Positions 9,655 through 17,513 of a stretch of DNA of 64,000 bases are shown here, piece by piece. The notes beneath the pieces were generated by a model. That model was given only the letters and a program-made list of their open reading frames with translations. It made no database searches and had not been told where the DNA came from. Origin of the DNA: DYRB01 sp963845265 (lineage in GTDB: Bacteria; Pseudomonadota; Gammaproteobacteria; Chromatiales; Chromatiaceae); contig CAWJRN010000014.1 in the NCBI GenBank assembly GCA_963845265.1, positions 1 to 64,000 on the forward strand, in the 5' to 3' direction. The first letter of the stretch is position 1. Each line of letters begins with the position of its first letter. The translations under genes were made by a program, and so were the position numbers.

Positions 9655-9708
9655 GTTTAGGTTCCAGTGGGGTAACCCTTAAGAGTTCGAGTCTCTTCCT
9701 GCGCACCA
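9655..9708 (+). other. 3' fragment of tRNA-Leu(UAG): probable attachment site (att)
   Basis: Reads as the anticodon-loop-to-CCA half of a leucine tRNA: loop TTTAGGT (anticodon TAG), 3' anticodon stem TCCAG, a long variable arm GGGTAACCC, T-arm AAGAG-TTCGAGT-CTCTT, and the 3' end CTGCGCACCA. The 5' half is missing: no CTGGA stem partner or D-arm precedes it. Integrases of islands recreate the tRNA at one end and leave exactly such a fragment at the other, so this marks the right border of the island. The intact tRNA and the integrase should lie left of the window. Confidence 0.7.
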
Positions 9709-9716
9709 TCCCTACG

Positions 9717-9741
9717 ACCGGCGCCATCGGGCGCCGGTTTT
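9717..9741 (+). terminator. Terminator of the disrupted tRNA-Leu transcription unit
   Basis: ACCGGCGCC (9717-9725) and GGCGCCGGT (9730-9738) form a perfect 9-bp stem with a 4-base loop followed by TTTTG. It stands 8 bases after the tRNA CCA end, as expected for the original tRNA gene's own terminator, now separated from its promoter. Confidence 0.8.
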
Positions 9742-9835
9742 GCGTCTGATACCTGCCCTATAGAGGCTTCTGCTCAGATCGATCCGGCGGGTACGCCGCG
9801 GTCAGATGGGGCAAGTAACCGCCGGAGCTGGCTTT

Positions 9836-9924
9836 TGTAGGCTGGGTTGAGCGCAGCGAAACCCAGCAATCAACGGCCTACGAGTCGCGATACGCTGGGT
9901 TTCGTACCTCAACCCAGCCTACGG
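9836..9924. repeat. REP-like palindromic pair, GTAGGCTGGG subtype
   Basis: Two inverted copies of a GTAGGCTGGGTTGAGCGCAG-type unit with AACCCAGC arms face each other across about 30 bases. The subtype recurs at 16330-16416, 30688-30722 and about 37788-37818. No transposase is near. It is probably an extragenic REP/REPIN element. Confidence 0.75.
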
Positions 9925-10009
9925 TAATACTTGCCGAGTCTCGGTACGGCGCAATCACCGTTTTTTCCTGCAAACCCGTTCCCAAAAGCCCATGCAACTA
10001 CCGCAGCCT

Positions 10010-10345
10010 ATGAAAGCGATTGTGGCTTTGCTCCTTTGTCCGGCCCTCCTTGGCTGTGCCACGGCCGAGGACACGAAGCCCAAGGGACCCCTATTGAAAG
10101 TGACCGTGTACAGGGAGCCATCTTCCCTCGACAGCCTGTTCCCGATGCTGTTCGGGGTCGACGGGCACCCGGTTGCACAGTTGCAGCCGAATGAAGAGAT
10201 CAGCTTCGAGGTCGGTGCGGGTGATCACAGGTTGCAGTACGAGCTCGGCGTCTACGACTGTTCGTCCGACGTGCGGCTCGAACCCGGCAAGACCTACGTC
10301 TACCGGTTGGCACAGGGTTGCATCATCGAGCGGGAGAGTCCGTGA
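10010..10345 (+). CDS. Small lipoprotein, function unknown
   Basis: A 111-residue protein with signal MKAIVALLLCPALLGC, giving a lipidated Cys at residue 16 (LLGC lipobox). The mature part is a single small beta-rich domain with two further Cys (YDCSSD and QGCIIE) that could form a disulphide. Family not recognised; the fold resembles short DUF-type envelope lipoproteins. An ATG at 9992 would add six residues before the signal sequence. I prefer 10010 because it gives a normal signal; neither has a convincing ribosome binding site. It converges on hrpA, with a long hairpin between them. Confidence 0.65.
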   Translation: MKAIVALLLCPALLGCATAEDTKPKGPLLKVTVYREPSSLDSLFPMLFGVDGHPVAQLQPNEEISFEVGAGDHRLQYELGVYDCSSDVRLEPGKTYVYRLAQGCIIERESP

Positions 10346-10349
10346 TCGG

Positions 10350-10412
10350 CTAGTACCCTGTTTCACCCTATTTTGCTCTGAGAATGCAAAATAGGGTGAA
10401 ACAGGGTACTAG
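10350..10412. repeat. 27-bp perfect inverted repeat between convergent genes
   Basis: The 27 bases at 10350-10376 are the exact reverse complement of 10386-10412, with a 9-base spacer. The arms begin CTAGTACCCTG and end TATTTTGC. The right arm overlaps the hrpA stop codon (10409-10411). There is no T-tract, so it is not a canonical terminator, although it would end transcripts from both sides structurally. It differs from the other repeats in the window. Confidence 0.8.
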
Positions 10413-13400
10413 AGCCCCAGCGCTTTCCACCTCGCCTCGATCCGTTTGATCGAGACGGGGTAAGCGGTACCCAACTGCTGCGCAAAGAACGACACCCGCA
10501 ACTCCTCGATCATCCAGCGGATCTCGTCCAGGCGGGGGTCCAGGCGCCCGGTGGCGCGGATGGTCGCGGTGCGCTCCGCTAGGCGGCCGAGCAAGGGCCC
10601 CGCCTCCTGCATACGTTCGCGGTCCTTGGCGGCCCCGTGTACCAAGCGGTCCATGCGAATCTGGGCCGCGTTGAGGTAGCGCGGATAGTCCCGCAGCCGC
10701 GAGTAGGGCGTCTGGCCGAGGAAACCACGGTAGACCAGCCCGTCCAATTGGTTGCGTACATCCTGCACCGAGTCCAGCCAATGGATCTGAGTCGTGTCCG
10801 CAAGGCGTTTACGCAGTGCCTGGTACTGGGCAAGGATGCCGCCCGCCAGGTCGCCGACCTCCCGGGCCACGGCGGTGAGACGCCCGCGACGGGCCGCCAG
10901 GCGGGCCGCAAAGCAAGTCTGGTCGCGAATCGGCGGCTCGTCCTGGGTGAAGGCGAGGTCGAGGATCAAGGCGACGAGCTCGTCGGCTAGGTCCGGGGTC
11001 GGGTCTGAGGTGGTATCCGAAGGTTGGGGGGCCAGGGCGTATTGGAGGCGCATCTTGGCCAGGGCGGGCAGTCCCTGGCGCAGGCGCCGCACCTCTCCGC
11101 CCAGGGCCAGGGAGAAGAGGCGGCGCAGCCCTGCGCGTCCGGCCAGTGCCGCGCTCTCAGGGGAGTCTAGGACCTGGACGGCGACGCTATCGCCGCAGTC
11201 CACCAGGGCCGGGTAGCCACGCAGCCGGATCCCCCCTCGCTCCAGATCGACGCTCTCGGGGAGGTCGCCGAAGTCCCAACGGGTCAGGCCGTCGCGCTCC
11301 AGACCGGCGGTGGGGATGTGGGCGAAGGAGCGCTGGCCGGTCTCCCCATAACGGCGCTTCAGCACCATCAGATCATCACCCTCGGCGACCTGGGTCCCGT
11401 CCGGGTCGATCAGCCGGTACTTCATGTGCAGGTGTTCCGGGACTGCGCCCAGGTCCCAGGCATCGCCGGGTATGGAGACCCCCGTCAGGTCCCTGAGGGT
11501 CTCGGCGATCGCCTGGACCAGGGGGCGGTCGCTCGGTGTGAGCCGATCGACCACCTTGGCGGCGGTGTCCGGGATGGGGACGAAGGACTTGCGGATCTGC
11601 TTGGGCAGGCCGCGCAGCAGGGCCACGACCCGCTCCTCCAACAGCCCTGGCACCAGCCATTCGCCGCGCTCCGGTGAGACCTGGTTGATGAGCGGCAGCG
11701 GCACCACCAGGGTGACCCCATCGGCGACATGGCCGGGGTCGAAGTGGTATTCCAGGGGCAGGGCGCTGGCACCGACCTGGAGGGCCTCGGGGAAGCGCTC
11801 GCGGGTGATCTCCGCGGCCTCCCGGCGCATGACGTCCGCCATGCCCATATGCAGCAACTTGGGTTGCGTGCGGGTCGCCTGGCGCAGCCATTTGTCGAAG
11901 CTGGCGGCGGCGTAGATCCCCTCCGGGACACGCTCGGAATAGAAGGCGTAGATCGCCTCCTCGTCCACCAGGATGTCGCGCCGCCGGGACTTGGTCTCCA
12001 GGTGCTGGACGTAGGCGATGAGGTCCTGGTTGTGGCGCCAGAAGGGGGCGCGGCTCTCGAAGTCCCCGTCCACCAGGGCCGAGCGCAGAAAGACCTCGCG
12101 TGCCTCCGCGGGATTGATGGGGCCATAGTTGATCCGCCGTTGGGCCACCAGGGTGAGCCCGAACAGGGTGATCTTCTCGAAGGCGGCGACCTGGCCGGAC
12201 TTGGACTGCCAGTGGGGTTCCGAGTAGCTGCGCACCACCAGGTGCCGGCCGGCCTCCTCGATCCAGCCCGGCTGCACCTTGGCGACGATGCGTCCGTACT
12301 GGCGGGTGGTCTCGACCCGCTCCGCGGCCATCAACCACTTTGGTGACTTGTCGAACAGCCCAGAGCCAGGGTGGATGTAGAAGCGCCCACCGCGGGCCCC
12401 CTGATACTCCCGGCCCTCGTCCTTGAACCCGATGTTGATCAGCAACCCGGTGAGCAGCGCCCGATGCACCTCCTCGAAGGACGCATCGGCCTGGTTCTCC
12501 CGCAGGCCCATCTCGTGGAGTTGCAGGGCCAATTGTTGGTGAATGTCGGACCACTCCTGTACCCGGTTCCAGGACAGGAAGTGTTGCTGGCAGAGCCGCT
12601 GGAACTTCCTGCGCGACAAGGCCTTGCGCTGCTGGTCCAGGAAACGCCAGAGGTTGACGAAGGACAGGAAGTCCGACTCCGGATGGGCGAAGGTGGCGTG
12701 AATCTCGTCCGCCGCCTGTTGCTTGTCCAGGGGGCGTTCCCGCGGGTCCTGGACGCTGAGCGCCGCGGCGATAATCAGCACCTCGCGCAGGCACTGATGG
12801 TCCGTGGCGGCGAGCAGCATCCGCCCGATGCGCGGGTCCACCGGCAGGGTCGCGAGCCGCCGGCCCAGGGCGGTGAGTCGGCCCTCCCGGTCCAGGGCCC
12901 CAAGCTCCTCCAGGGTCCGATAGCCGTCCGCCACCAGGCGTCCGTCCGGCGGGTCGAGGAAGGGGAAGGCCTCGATGGCCCCGAAGCCCAGGAGCTTCAT
13001 CTGCAGGATGACCGCCGCCAGGTTGGTGCGGCGGATCTCCGGCTCGGTGAACTCCGTGCGGGCGCTGAAGTTGTCCTCCGTATAGAGCCGGATGCACACC
13101 CCTGCCGCCACCCGCCCGCAGCGCCCCTGGCGCTGGTTGGCGGACGCCTGGGAGACGCGCTCCACCGGCAGGCGCTGCACCTTGCTGCGATGGCTGTAGC
13201 GGGAGATGCGGGCAAAGCCCGGGTCCACCACATAGTGGATGCCCGGCACGGTCAGCGAGGTTTCCGCCACATTGGTCGCCAGCACGATGCGTCGGGTGCC
13301 GTGGGCCTGGAAGATGCGCGCCTGTTCCGCGGGCCCCTGTCGGGCATAGAGCGGTAGGATCTCGGTGGATGGCGGGTGATGCTTGCGCAGGGTCTCCGCC

Positions 13401-14315
13401 GTCTCGCGGATCTCCCGCTCCCCGGAAAGGAACACCAGCACGTCCCCGCGTCCGACCCGGGCCAGCTCATCCACCGCGTCCGCGATGGCCTGCTGCATGG
13501 CGTCGTCGCGCTCTCCGGCGCTTTCCTCCTCGGGTGGGCGGTAGCGGACCTCGACCGGGTAGGTCCGCCCGGAGACCTCGCAGATGGGCGCTCCGCCGAA
13601 GTGCCGCGAGAAGCGCTCCGGGTCGATGGTGGCCGAGGTCACGATGATCTTCAGGTCCGGACGGCGCGGCAGCAGCCCCTGTAGATAGCCGAGTAGGAAG
13701 TCGATGTTGAGGCTGCGCTCGTGGGCCTCGTCCACGATCAGGGTGTCGTATTCGAGCAGCAGCCGATCCTGGCTGATCTCCGCCAACAGCATGCCGTCGG
13801 TCATCAGCTTGATGGCCGTCTCGGGTCGCGAGCGGTCGTGGAAGCGGACCTTGTAGCCGACCAGCCCACCCACCTCCGCCTTGAGCTCCTGGGCCACGCG
13901 GCTGGCCAGGGTGCGGGCGGCGATGCGCCGCGGCTGGGTGTGGCCGATGCGGCCCGGCCACCCCGCGCCCCAGGTCGAGGCAGAGCTTGGGAAGCTGGGT
14001 GGACTTGCCCGAGCCCGTCTCCCCGCACAGCACCACCACCTGATGGGCGGCGATCAGGGCGGCGATCTCCTCCCGCCGTTCGCAGACCGGCAGCTCCGCC
14101 GGGTAGCCCACCAAGGCGGGCACAGAGGCGCGGCGGCGCTCCAGCACGCCCTGGGACTCGCGCACGGCGGCCCAAAGCTTGATCAGCCCCTGGTCGAAGG
14201 GCTGGCCTTGGCGCGCCCGCGCCCGCAGCCCGCGCAGGCGCCGGGTCAGGGTCTCGCGGTCGCGCAACAGGCAGCGTTCGAGATCGGATGGGGTCGGGAA
14301 GGCGTCAGCGGTCAA
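10409..14315 (-). CDS. hrpA: ATP-dependent RNA helicase HrpA (one apparent frameshift)
   Basis: DEAH-box RNA helicase, about 1300 residues, the usual HrpA length; in E. coli it acts on mRNA processing and stalled translation. The N-terminal part starts at 14315 and carries Walker A CGETGSGKSTQ. The rest, in the next frame, has VDEAHERSLN, the SATI motif, ATNVAETSLTVPGI, QRQGRCGRVAAG, and the HA2/OB and DUF3418 regions to the C-terminus. The two frames join at the CCC run at 13953-13955, where removing one base restores GRIGHTQPRRIAARTLA. Everything else is conserved, so a sequencing indel is likelier than inactivation. The last codon lies in the 27-bp hairpin. Confidence 0.9.
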
Positions 14316-14493
14316 GGGGGTAGGGGCCGGTGTTCGGACGAATGACCGAGCATTCTAGCCGGAATGGCGGAGTCGACGCCGAAGAGCACGCAGCTGAGCA
14401 CCATTTGGCAGGCGGCACTGTCTGGTTCGGGGGGTTGGCCAACGCAGAGAACAGCCCCCGTGGGAGCGCCGCCTTCGTGGAGGTCGTGTCCCG

Positions 14494-14532
14494 CGATCTC
14501 GGTGGGTCCGCATCGCTTGACCCACCCTACGA
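14494..14532. repeat. REP-like palindrome, GTGGGTC/GACCCAC subtype
   Basis: GGTGGGTCCGCATCGCTTGACCCACC-type hairpin (arms GGTGGGTC and GACCCACC) lies in the 250-base gap between hrpA and the repeat-protein gene. The same subtype occurs at 35774-35811 after adk. No gene is visible in the rest of the gap. Confidence 0.7.
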
Positions 14533-14562
14533 CGCCCGGGATATCCCAACTTGCTGAAAAGC

Positions 14563-14598
14563 AAAAGGGCCACCCCCGCCGTCGGCGTGGGTGGCCCT
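14563..14598 (-). terminator. Terminator of the Met/Pro-repeat protein gene
   Basis: AGGGCCACCC (14566-14575) and GGGTGGCCCT (14589-14598) form a 10-bp stem. On the minus strand it is followed by TTTTGC, fitting Rho-independent termination 26 bases after the gene ending at 14624. Confidence 0.75.
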
Positions 14599-14623
14599 GG
14601 GTGCGGCGGGTGCCGCAGGTTAC

Positions 14624-15604
14624 TTAGTTGGCAACCGGAGCAGCGGGGGCTGCCGGGGCGACCTCAGCGGCAGGCGCAGCGACCGGAGCGGCCTCAACGG
14701 CTGGGGCAGCGACCGGGGCAGCGGGAGCAACCGGGGCTTCAGCCGGGCCGAACCACATGGGTTGCGGACCATAGCGACGGAAGGCAACGCGCTGTGCCAG
14801 GTCCTGACGGCGGGCGGCACGCTCGGTCATGGCCTTGTCGTGACGGGCCTTGGCCGCTGCCATGCGCTCGGCGCGGTTGGCCTCCAGATCCTTGGCGCGC
14901 TGGCCGAGGACCGGCGGGACCCGGGGCATGCCGCGCTCGAAGCCGGCGGGCATCTCAGGCATGGCAGGCATCTCGCCAAACTTCGGGGCCTCGGGCATGG
15001 CCGGGAAATCAGGCATCTGCGGCATCTCGCCGAACTGCGGGCGCCCAGGCATGGCCGGGAACTCGGGCATCTGCGGCATCTCGCCGAACTGCGGACGCCC
15101 AGGCATGGCCGGGAACTCGGGCATCTGCGGCATCTCGCCGAACTGCGGGCGCCCAGGCATGGCCGGGAACTCGGGCATCTGCGGCATCTCGCCGAACTGC
15201 GGGCGCCCAGGCATGGCCGGGAACTCGGGCATCTGCGGCATCTCGCCGAACTGTGGGCGCTCAGGCATGGCCGGGAACTCGGGCATCTGCGGCATCTGGC
15301 CGAACTGCGGACGCTCAGGCATGGGCGGGAACGCGGGCATTTCCGGCATCGGCGGCATCTGGCGGGAGAAGGGGTCCATCCGGCCGTAGCCTGGGAACTG
15401 CGCGCCGGCGGTGCGCTGGGCGTTCATCATCTCTTCCATTGCCTTGGCGCGCTGTTCGGCCATGGCTTGGAACTGGGCCTGCTGCTGCTCGACCATGGCT
15501 TTGTGCTGGTCGGCGTCGAGGCACGCACCACCCCATCCGGCACTAACGGAGGCGCTGGCGACGGTGAAGGCGATAACGGAAGCGGCTTGTACGAACTTTT
15601 TCAT
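14624..15604 (-). CDS. Secreted Met/Pro-rich protein with seven 18-residue tandem repeats
   Basis: A 326-residue protein. A Sec signal (MKKFVQAASVIAFTVASASVSA) is followed by GWGG, then a Gln/Met/Ala-rich helical stretch (VEQQQAQFQAMAEQRAKAMEE). Next come seven 18-residue units of the form MPQMPEFPAMPGRPQFGE, a second Arg/Ala-rich helix, and an Ala/Pro/Val C-terminal tail. There is one Cys in the mature part. I do not recognise a defined family. The SAGWGG start and low-complexity design recall sulfur-globule envelope proteins of purple sulfur bacteria, but this is only a resemblance. A structural or matrix role outside the cytoplasm is likely. The ATG at 15604 has AGGTG upstream, and a terminator follows the stop. 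Confidence 0.7.
   Translation of the reverse strand: MKKFVQAASVIAFTVASASVSAGWGGACLDADQHKAMVEQQQAQFQAMAEQRAKAMEEMMNAQRTAGAQFPGYGRMDPFSRQMPPMPEMPAFPPMPERPQFGQMPQMPEFPAMPERPQFGEMPQMPEFPAMPGRPQFGEMPQMPEFPAMPGRPQFGEMPQMPEFPAMPGRPQFGEMPQMPEFPAMPGRPQFGEMPQMPDFPAMPEAPKFGEMPAMPEMPAGFERGMPRVPPVLGQRAKDLEANRAERMAAAKARHDKAMTERAARRQDLAQRVAFRRYGPQPMWFGPAEAPVAPAAPVAAPAVEAAPVAAPAAEVAPAAPAAPVAN
14972..15349 (-). repeat. In-frame tandem repeat, 7 x 54 bp
   Basis: Seven exact-length units of 54 bp encode the 18-residue repeats. The four central units are nearly identical at the DNA level, and the outer ones (units 1, 2 and 7) have diverged. This pattern fits recent expansion from the centre by slippage or unequal crossing-over. 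Confidence 0.85.
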
Positions 15605-15712
15605 GGGACACACCTGAGTGAAGTGAAAGTTGAGATTGAGGTTGAAAGCTTCTTGTGGTCTGGTCCGGCAGAATCATGCCGGTGGTGGCCTAAGGCCGAA
15701 CTCGGCTTGGTC

Positions 15713-15994
15713 TCACCATGCCTTGCCCCCGTTGGATTTCCGGACAGCAGCGACGGGGTCGTTTGGAAAGGCGAATGGGTAGCTCCACCCGTAGAGGGCC
15801 TGACCCGGGACGTCACCGGAACGCAGATAGCCGTTCTGGATGTCGTTCGGGGCACTGTCACCGGCCGGTGCGTCCTGCGATCGTCCGCTCTGGAGAAGCC
15901 CCTGGCTCCACACCAATTGACCCTGCCATGCCAGCGCAACGCTGACCACGGTCAACAGCAGGGTGGCGGCGAGCGCCTTGGCGGGTTTGTCCAT
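15713..15994 (-). CDS. Small exported or membrane-anchored protein
   Basis: A 93-residue protein, MDKPAKALAATLLLTVVSVALAWQGQ..., with an N-terminal hydrophobic segment (residues 7-22) that serves as signal or anchor. It is followed by a short polar tail rich in Gly, Ser and aromatic residues (GYLRSGD, YGWSYPFAFP). No family is recognised. AGAGGATC precedes the ATG at 15994, and a good sigma70-like promoter with an overlapping palindrome lies 60-100 bases upstream. It probably shares this promoter with the repeat protein, whose start lies 109 bases downstream on the same strand, which suggests a common envelope role. Confidence 0.55.
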   Translation of the reverse strand: MDKPAKALAATLLLTVVSVALAWQGQLVWSQGLLQSGRSQDAPAGDSAPNDIQNGYLRSGDVPGQALYGWSYPFAFPNDPVAAVRKSNGGKAW

Positions 15995-16053
15995 CGGATC
16001 CTCTTAAGTGTTCTTGTTCGCGGCGATAGGCTCACCTTTCCAACACGGCGATC

Positions 16054-16094
16054 AGTATATAAGAAAATACTGAAATAGCAATTGATAATTGCTA
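16054..16094 (-). promoter_or_regulatory. Sigma70-like promoter with an overlapping operator-like palindrome
   Basis: On the minus strand TTGCTA (16081-16076) and TATACT (16059-16054) are separated by 16 bases. TAGCAATT (16076-16083) and AATTGCTA (16087-16094) form a perfect 8-bp inverted repeat with a 3-base centre that covers the -35 box, which would suit a repressor. The region is the most AT-rich spot nearby. The regulator is unknown. Confidence 0.55.
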
Positions 16095-16759
16095 CCAAGT
16101 CGGTTGAGTGGATAGTTGAAGTGGTGCGAGCCCCGCGGTGGTGGGCTACGGCTTGTGCGCCGTGGGAGTATCCAGGCCCATGTCGGGCGTGGCCTTGATC
16201 ATCGTTCCGGCCACTCAACAAGCCAGCGCCGTAGGGTGGACAAGCTCCGCGCCGTCCAACAGGGGTTGAACGGTGGACTGCGCTTCGCTTGTCCACCCTA
16301 CTGGCCGGAACCATGACCGACGCCTCGGGCGTAGGCTGGGGTGAGCTTGTGAACCCCAGCGTTGAGGGTGGCTAGCAGCCAAGAAGCTGGGGTTCGTTCC
16401 TCACCCCAGCCTACATGGCTATCGCCGCTGATCTACCACCACGTTAACCCCTATGGCACCTTCGAACTCGACATGGCCAAGCGGTTACTTGTCGTCGCGG
16501 GAGAGACCGCGCTGTACTCTTGACAGAAGGTGTATTTTGTTCAGAGTTAGACCGAGTCTGATTCGTCGAATCAGTGACTTGCGCGGACGCAGCATGAAGA
16601 CCTAGGCGACAGTACGTCCCGACGGAACCGTCCGACTCACAACCTGGGGTCGGGGCAAGAGCACCCTGCATTGGCTCGATCGCCTGCAAGGCAAAAAGCG
16701 CGTCCAGATCGTTCCGACCGAACGCCTGACCAACTGACACCAACGGCTACAGAGGCACT
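16095..16759. repeat. Gene-free stretch with two REP pairs and a possible transposase remnant
   Basis: A GTAGGGTGGACAAGC-type pair lies at 16230-16312 and a GTAGGCTGGGGTGAGC-type pair at 16330-16416. At 16421-16512 a plus-strand frame reads SPLIYHHVNPYGTFELDMAKRL before a stop, which resembles the C-terminal tail of some Tn3-family transposases (low confidence). A second stub, WGRGKSTLHWLDRLQGKK..., ends just before 16738. Neither has a start; both are likely debris. Confidence 0.5.
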
Positions 16760-16993
16760 ATGAACATGTCATTTGATCGCATTACCATCGATCCCGAGCA
16801 GATGAACGGCCAGCCCTGTATACGCGGCATGCGCCTGACGGTGCGGCGCGTGGTCGAGGCCGCTGCACTCTATCCAGATCGCGTCGAGCTCAAGCGGGAA
16901 TACCCAGAGCTCAAAGACGACGATATCCGGCAAGCGCTGGAGTATGCGGCCGAGAGCCTCGACGACCAGATCATCACCCTGGGCCCCGCGTGA
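16760..16993 (+). CDS. DUF433 antitoxin-type protein
   Basis: A 77-residue protein with the DUF433 signature: FDRITIDPEQMNGQPCIRGMRLTV, a winged-helix DNA-binding domain used as the antitoxin in DUF433/DUF5615 pairs. It ends with IRQALEYAAESL, which is typical of the family. Start at 16760 (MNMSF) or 16766. The next gene begins inside its stop codon (GTGA), so the two are translated together, the usual order of antitoxin before toxin. It should repress its own promoter, as related antitoxins do, but no operator was identified. Confidence 0.85.
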   Translation: MNMSFDRITIDPEQMNGQPCIRGMRLTVRRVVEAAALYPDRVELKREYPELKDDDIRQALEYAAESLDDQIITLGPA

Positions 16994-17442
16994 ACCGACT
17001 GCTGCTCGACCAAGGTCTGCCACGCAGTGCCGTTCGGCACCTCGAGGAACGCGGTTTTGATGTCCGCCACGTGGCCGACATTGGGCACAGCCGGGCAATC
17101 GATGCCGAGATCACTGCGCTGGCGCTCGATCAAGGTCGCACGATCGTGACCCTGGATTCTGACTTCCATCGGCTGCTGGCGATCAGCGGCGCGAGCGCTC
17201 CGTCGGTGTTCCGCATCCGGCGCGAAGGCCTCCGCGGTCCCGACGTCGCCGCACTGATCAGCCAGGTCTTTGGACAGCTTGGAGACCAGGTCGAGCGTGG
17301 TGTGATGGTGACGGGTGGATGCGCTTCGCTTATCCACCCTACCGTTGTTGGGAGGACTGGCGTGCGACTACATCCAGCGCTCGTCGGCCCGAGGCGGACG
17401 CTCGCTAGGACGGCCGCGCCTAAATGGACCGAACAACCGTAG
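16990..17442 (+). CDS. DUF5615 (Mut7-C/PIN-like) toxin with a repeat-derived C-terminus
   Basis: Residues 1-105 form the DUF5615 PIN-like fold: LLLDQGLPRSAVRHLEERGFDVRHV at the N-terminus with the first acidic residue, DAEITALALDQGRTIVTLDSDF with the second acidic pair, and a strand ending in PSVFRIRR. PIN-fold toxins cut RNA. It starts with GTG overlapping the DUF433 stop. From about residue 108 the frame runs through a REP element (VTGGCASLIHPTVVG), so the last 40 residues are translated repeat rather than native protein. The original stop was evidently lost when the repeat arrived. The core may still be active. Confidence 0.75.
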   Translation: MNRLLLDQGLPRSAVRHLEERGFDVRHVADIGHSRAIDAEITALALDQGRTIVTLDSDFHRLLAISGASAPSVFRIRREGLRGPDVAALISQVFGQLGDQVERGVMVTGGCASLIHPTVVGRTGVRLHPALVGPRRTLARTAAPKWTEQP

Positions 17443-17512
17443 GGTGGATAAGGCGCGAGGCACTGAGCCGGGAGTTTGCTGAGAGGCCCATCCGCGCCGC
17501 ATCCACCGGGGG
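17314..17512. repeat. REP elements flanking the DUF5615 3' end and the sthA 3' end
   Basis: A GGGTGGATGCGCTTCGCTTATCCACCC hairpin-type unit at 17314-17344 and a GTAGGGTGGATAAG unit at 17440 with its ATCCACC partner at about 17500. These are the GTAGGGTGGAT subtype that recurs at 37589, 49945-50068 and 54782. The first copy lies inside the DUF5615 reading frame. Confidence 0.75.
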
Positions 17513-17513
17513 G

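Noticed and set aside
9620..9708. A complete tRNA-Leu gene
   Set aside because: The 3' half is convincing, but the upstream bases form no acceptor 5' strand, D-arm or 5' anticodon stem, so only a fragment is present.
14972..15349. CRISPR array
   Set aside because: The 54-bp units are head-to-tail without spacers and stay in frame in a secreted protein; no cas gene is near.
16421..16512. Tn3-family transposase C-terminus
   Set aside because: HVNPYGTFELDM resembles such tails, but only about 30 residues remain and I could not confirm it; kept as a low-confidence remark within the repeat entry.
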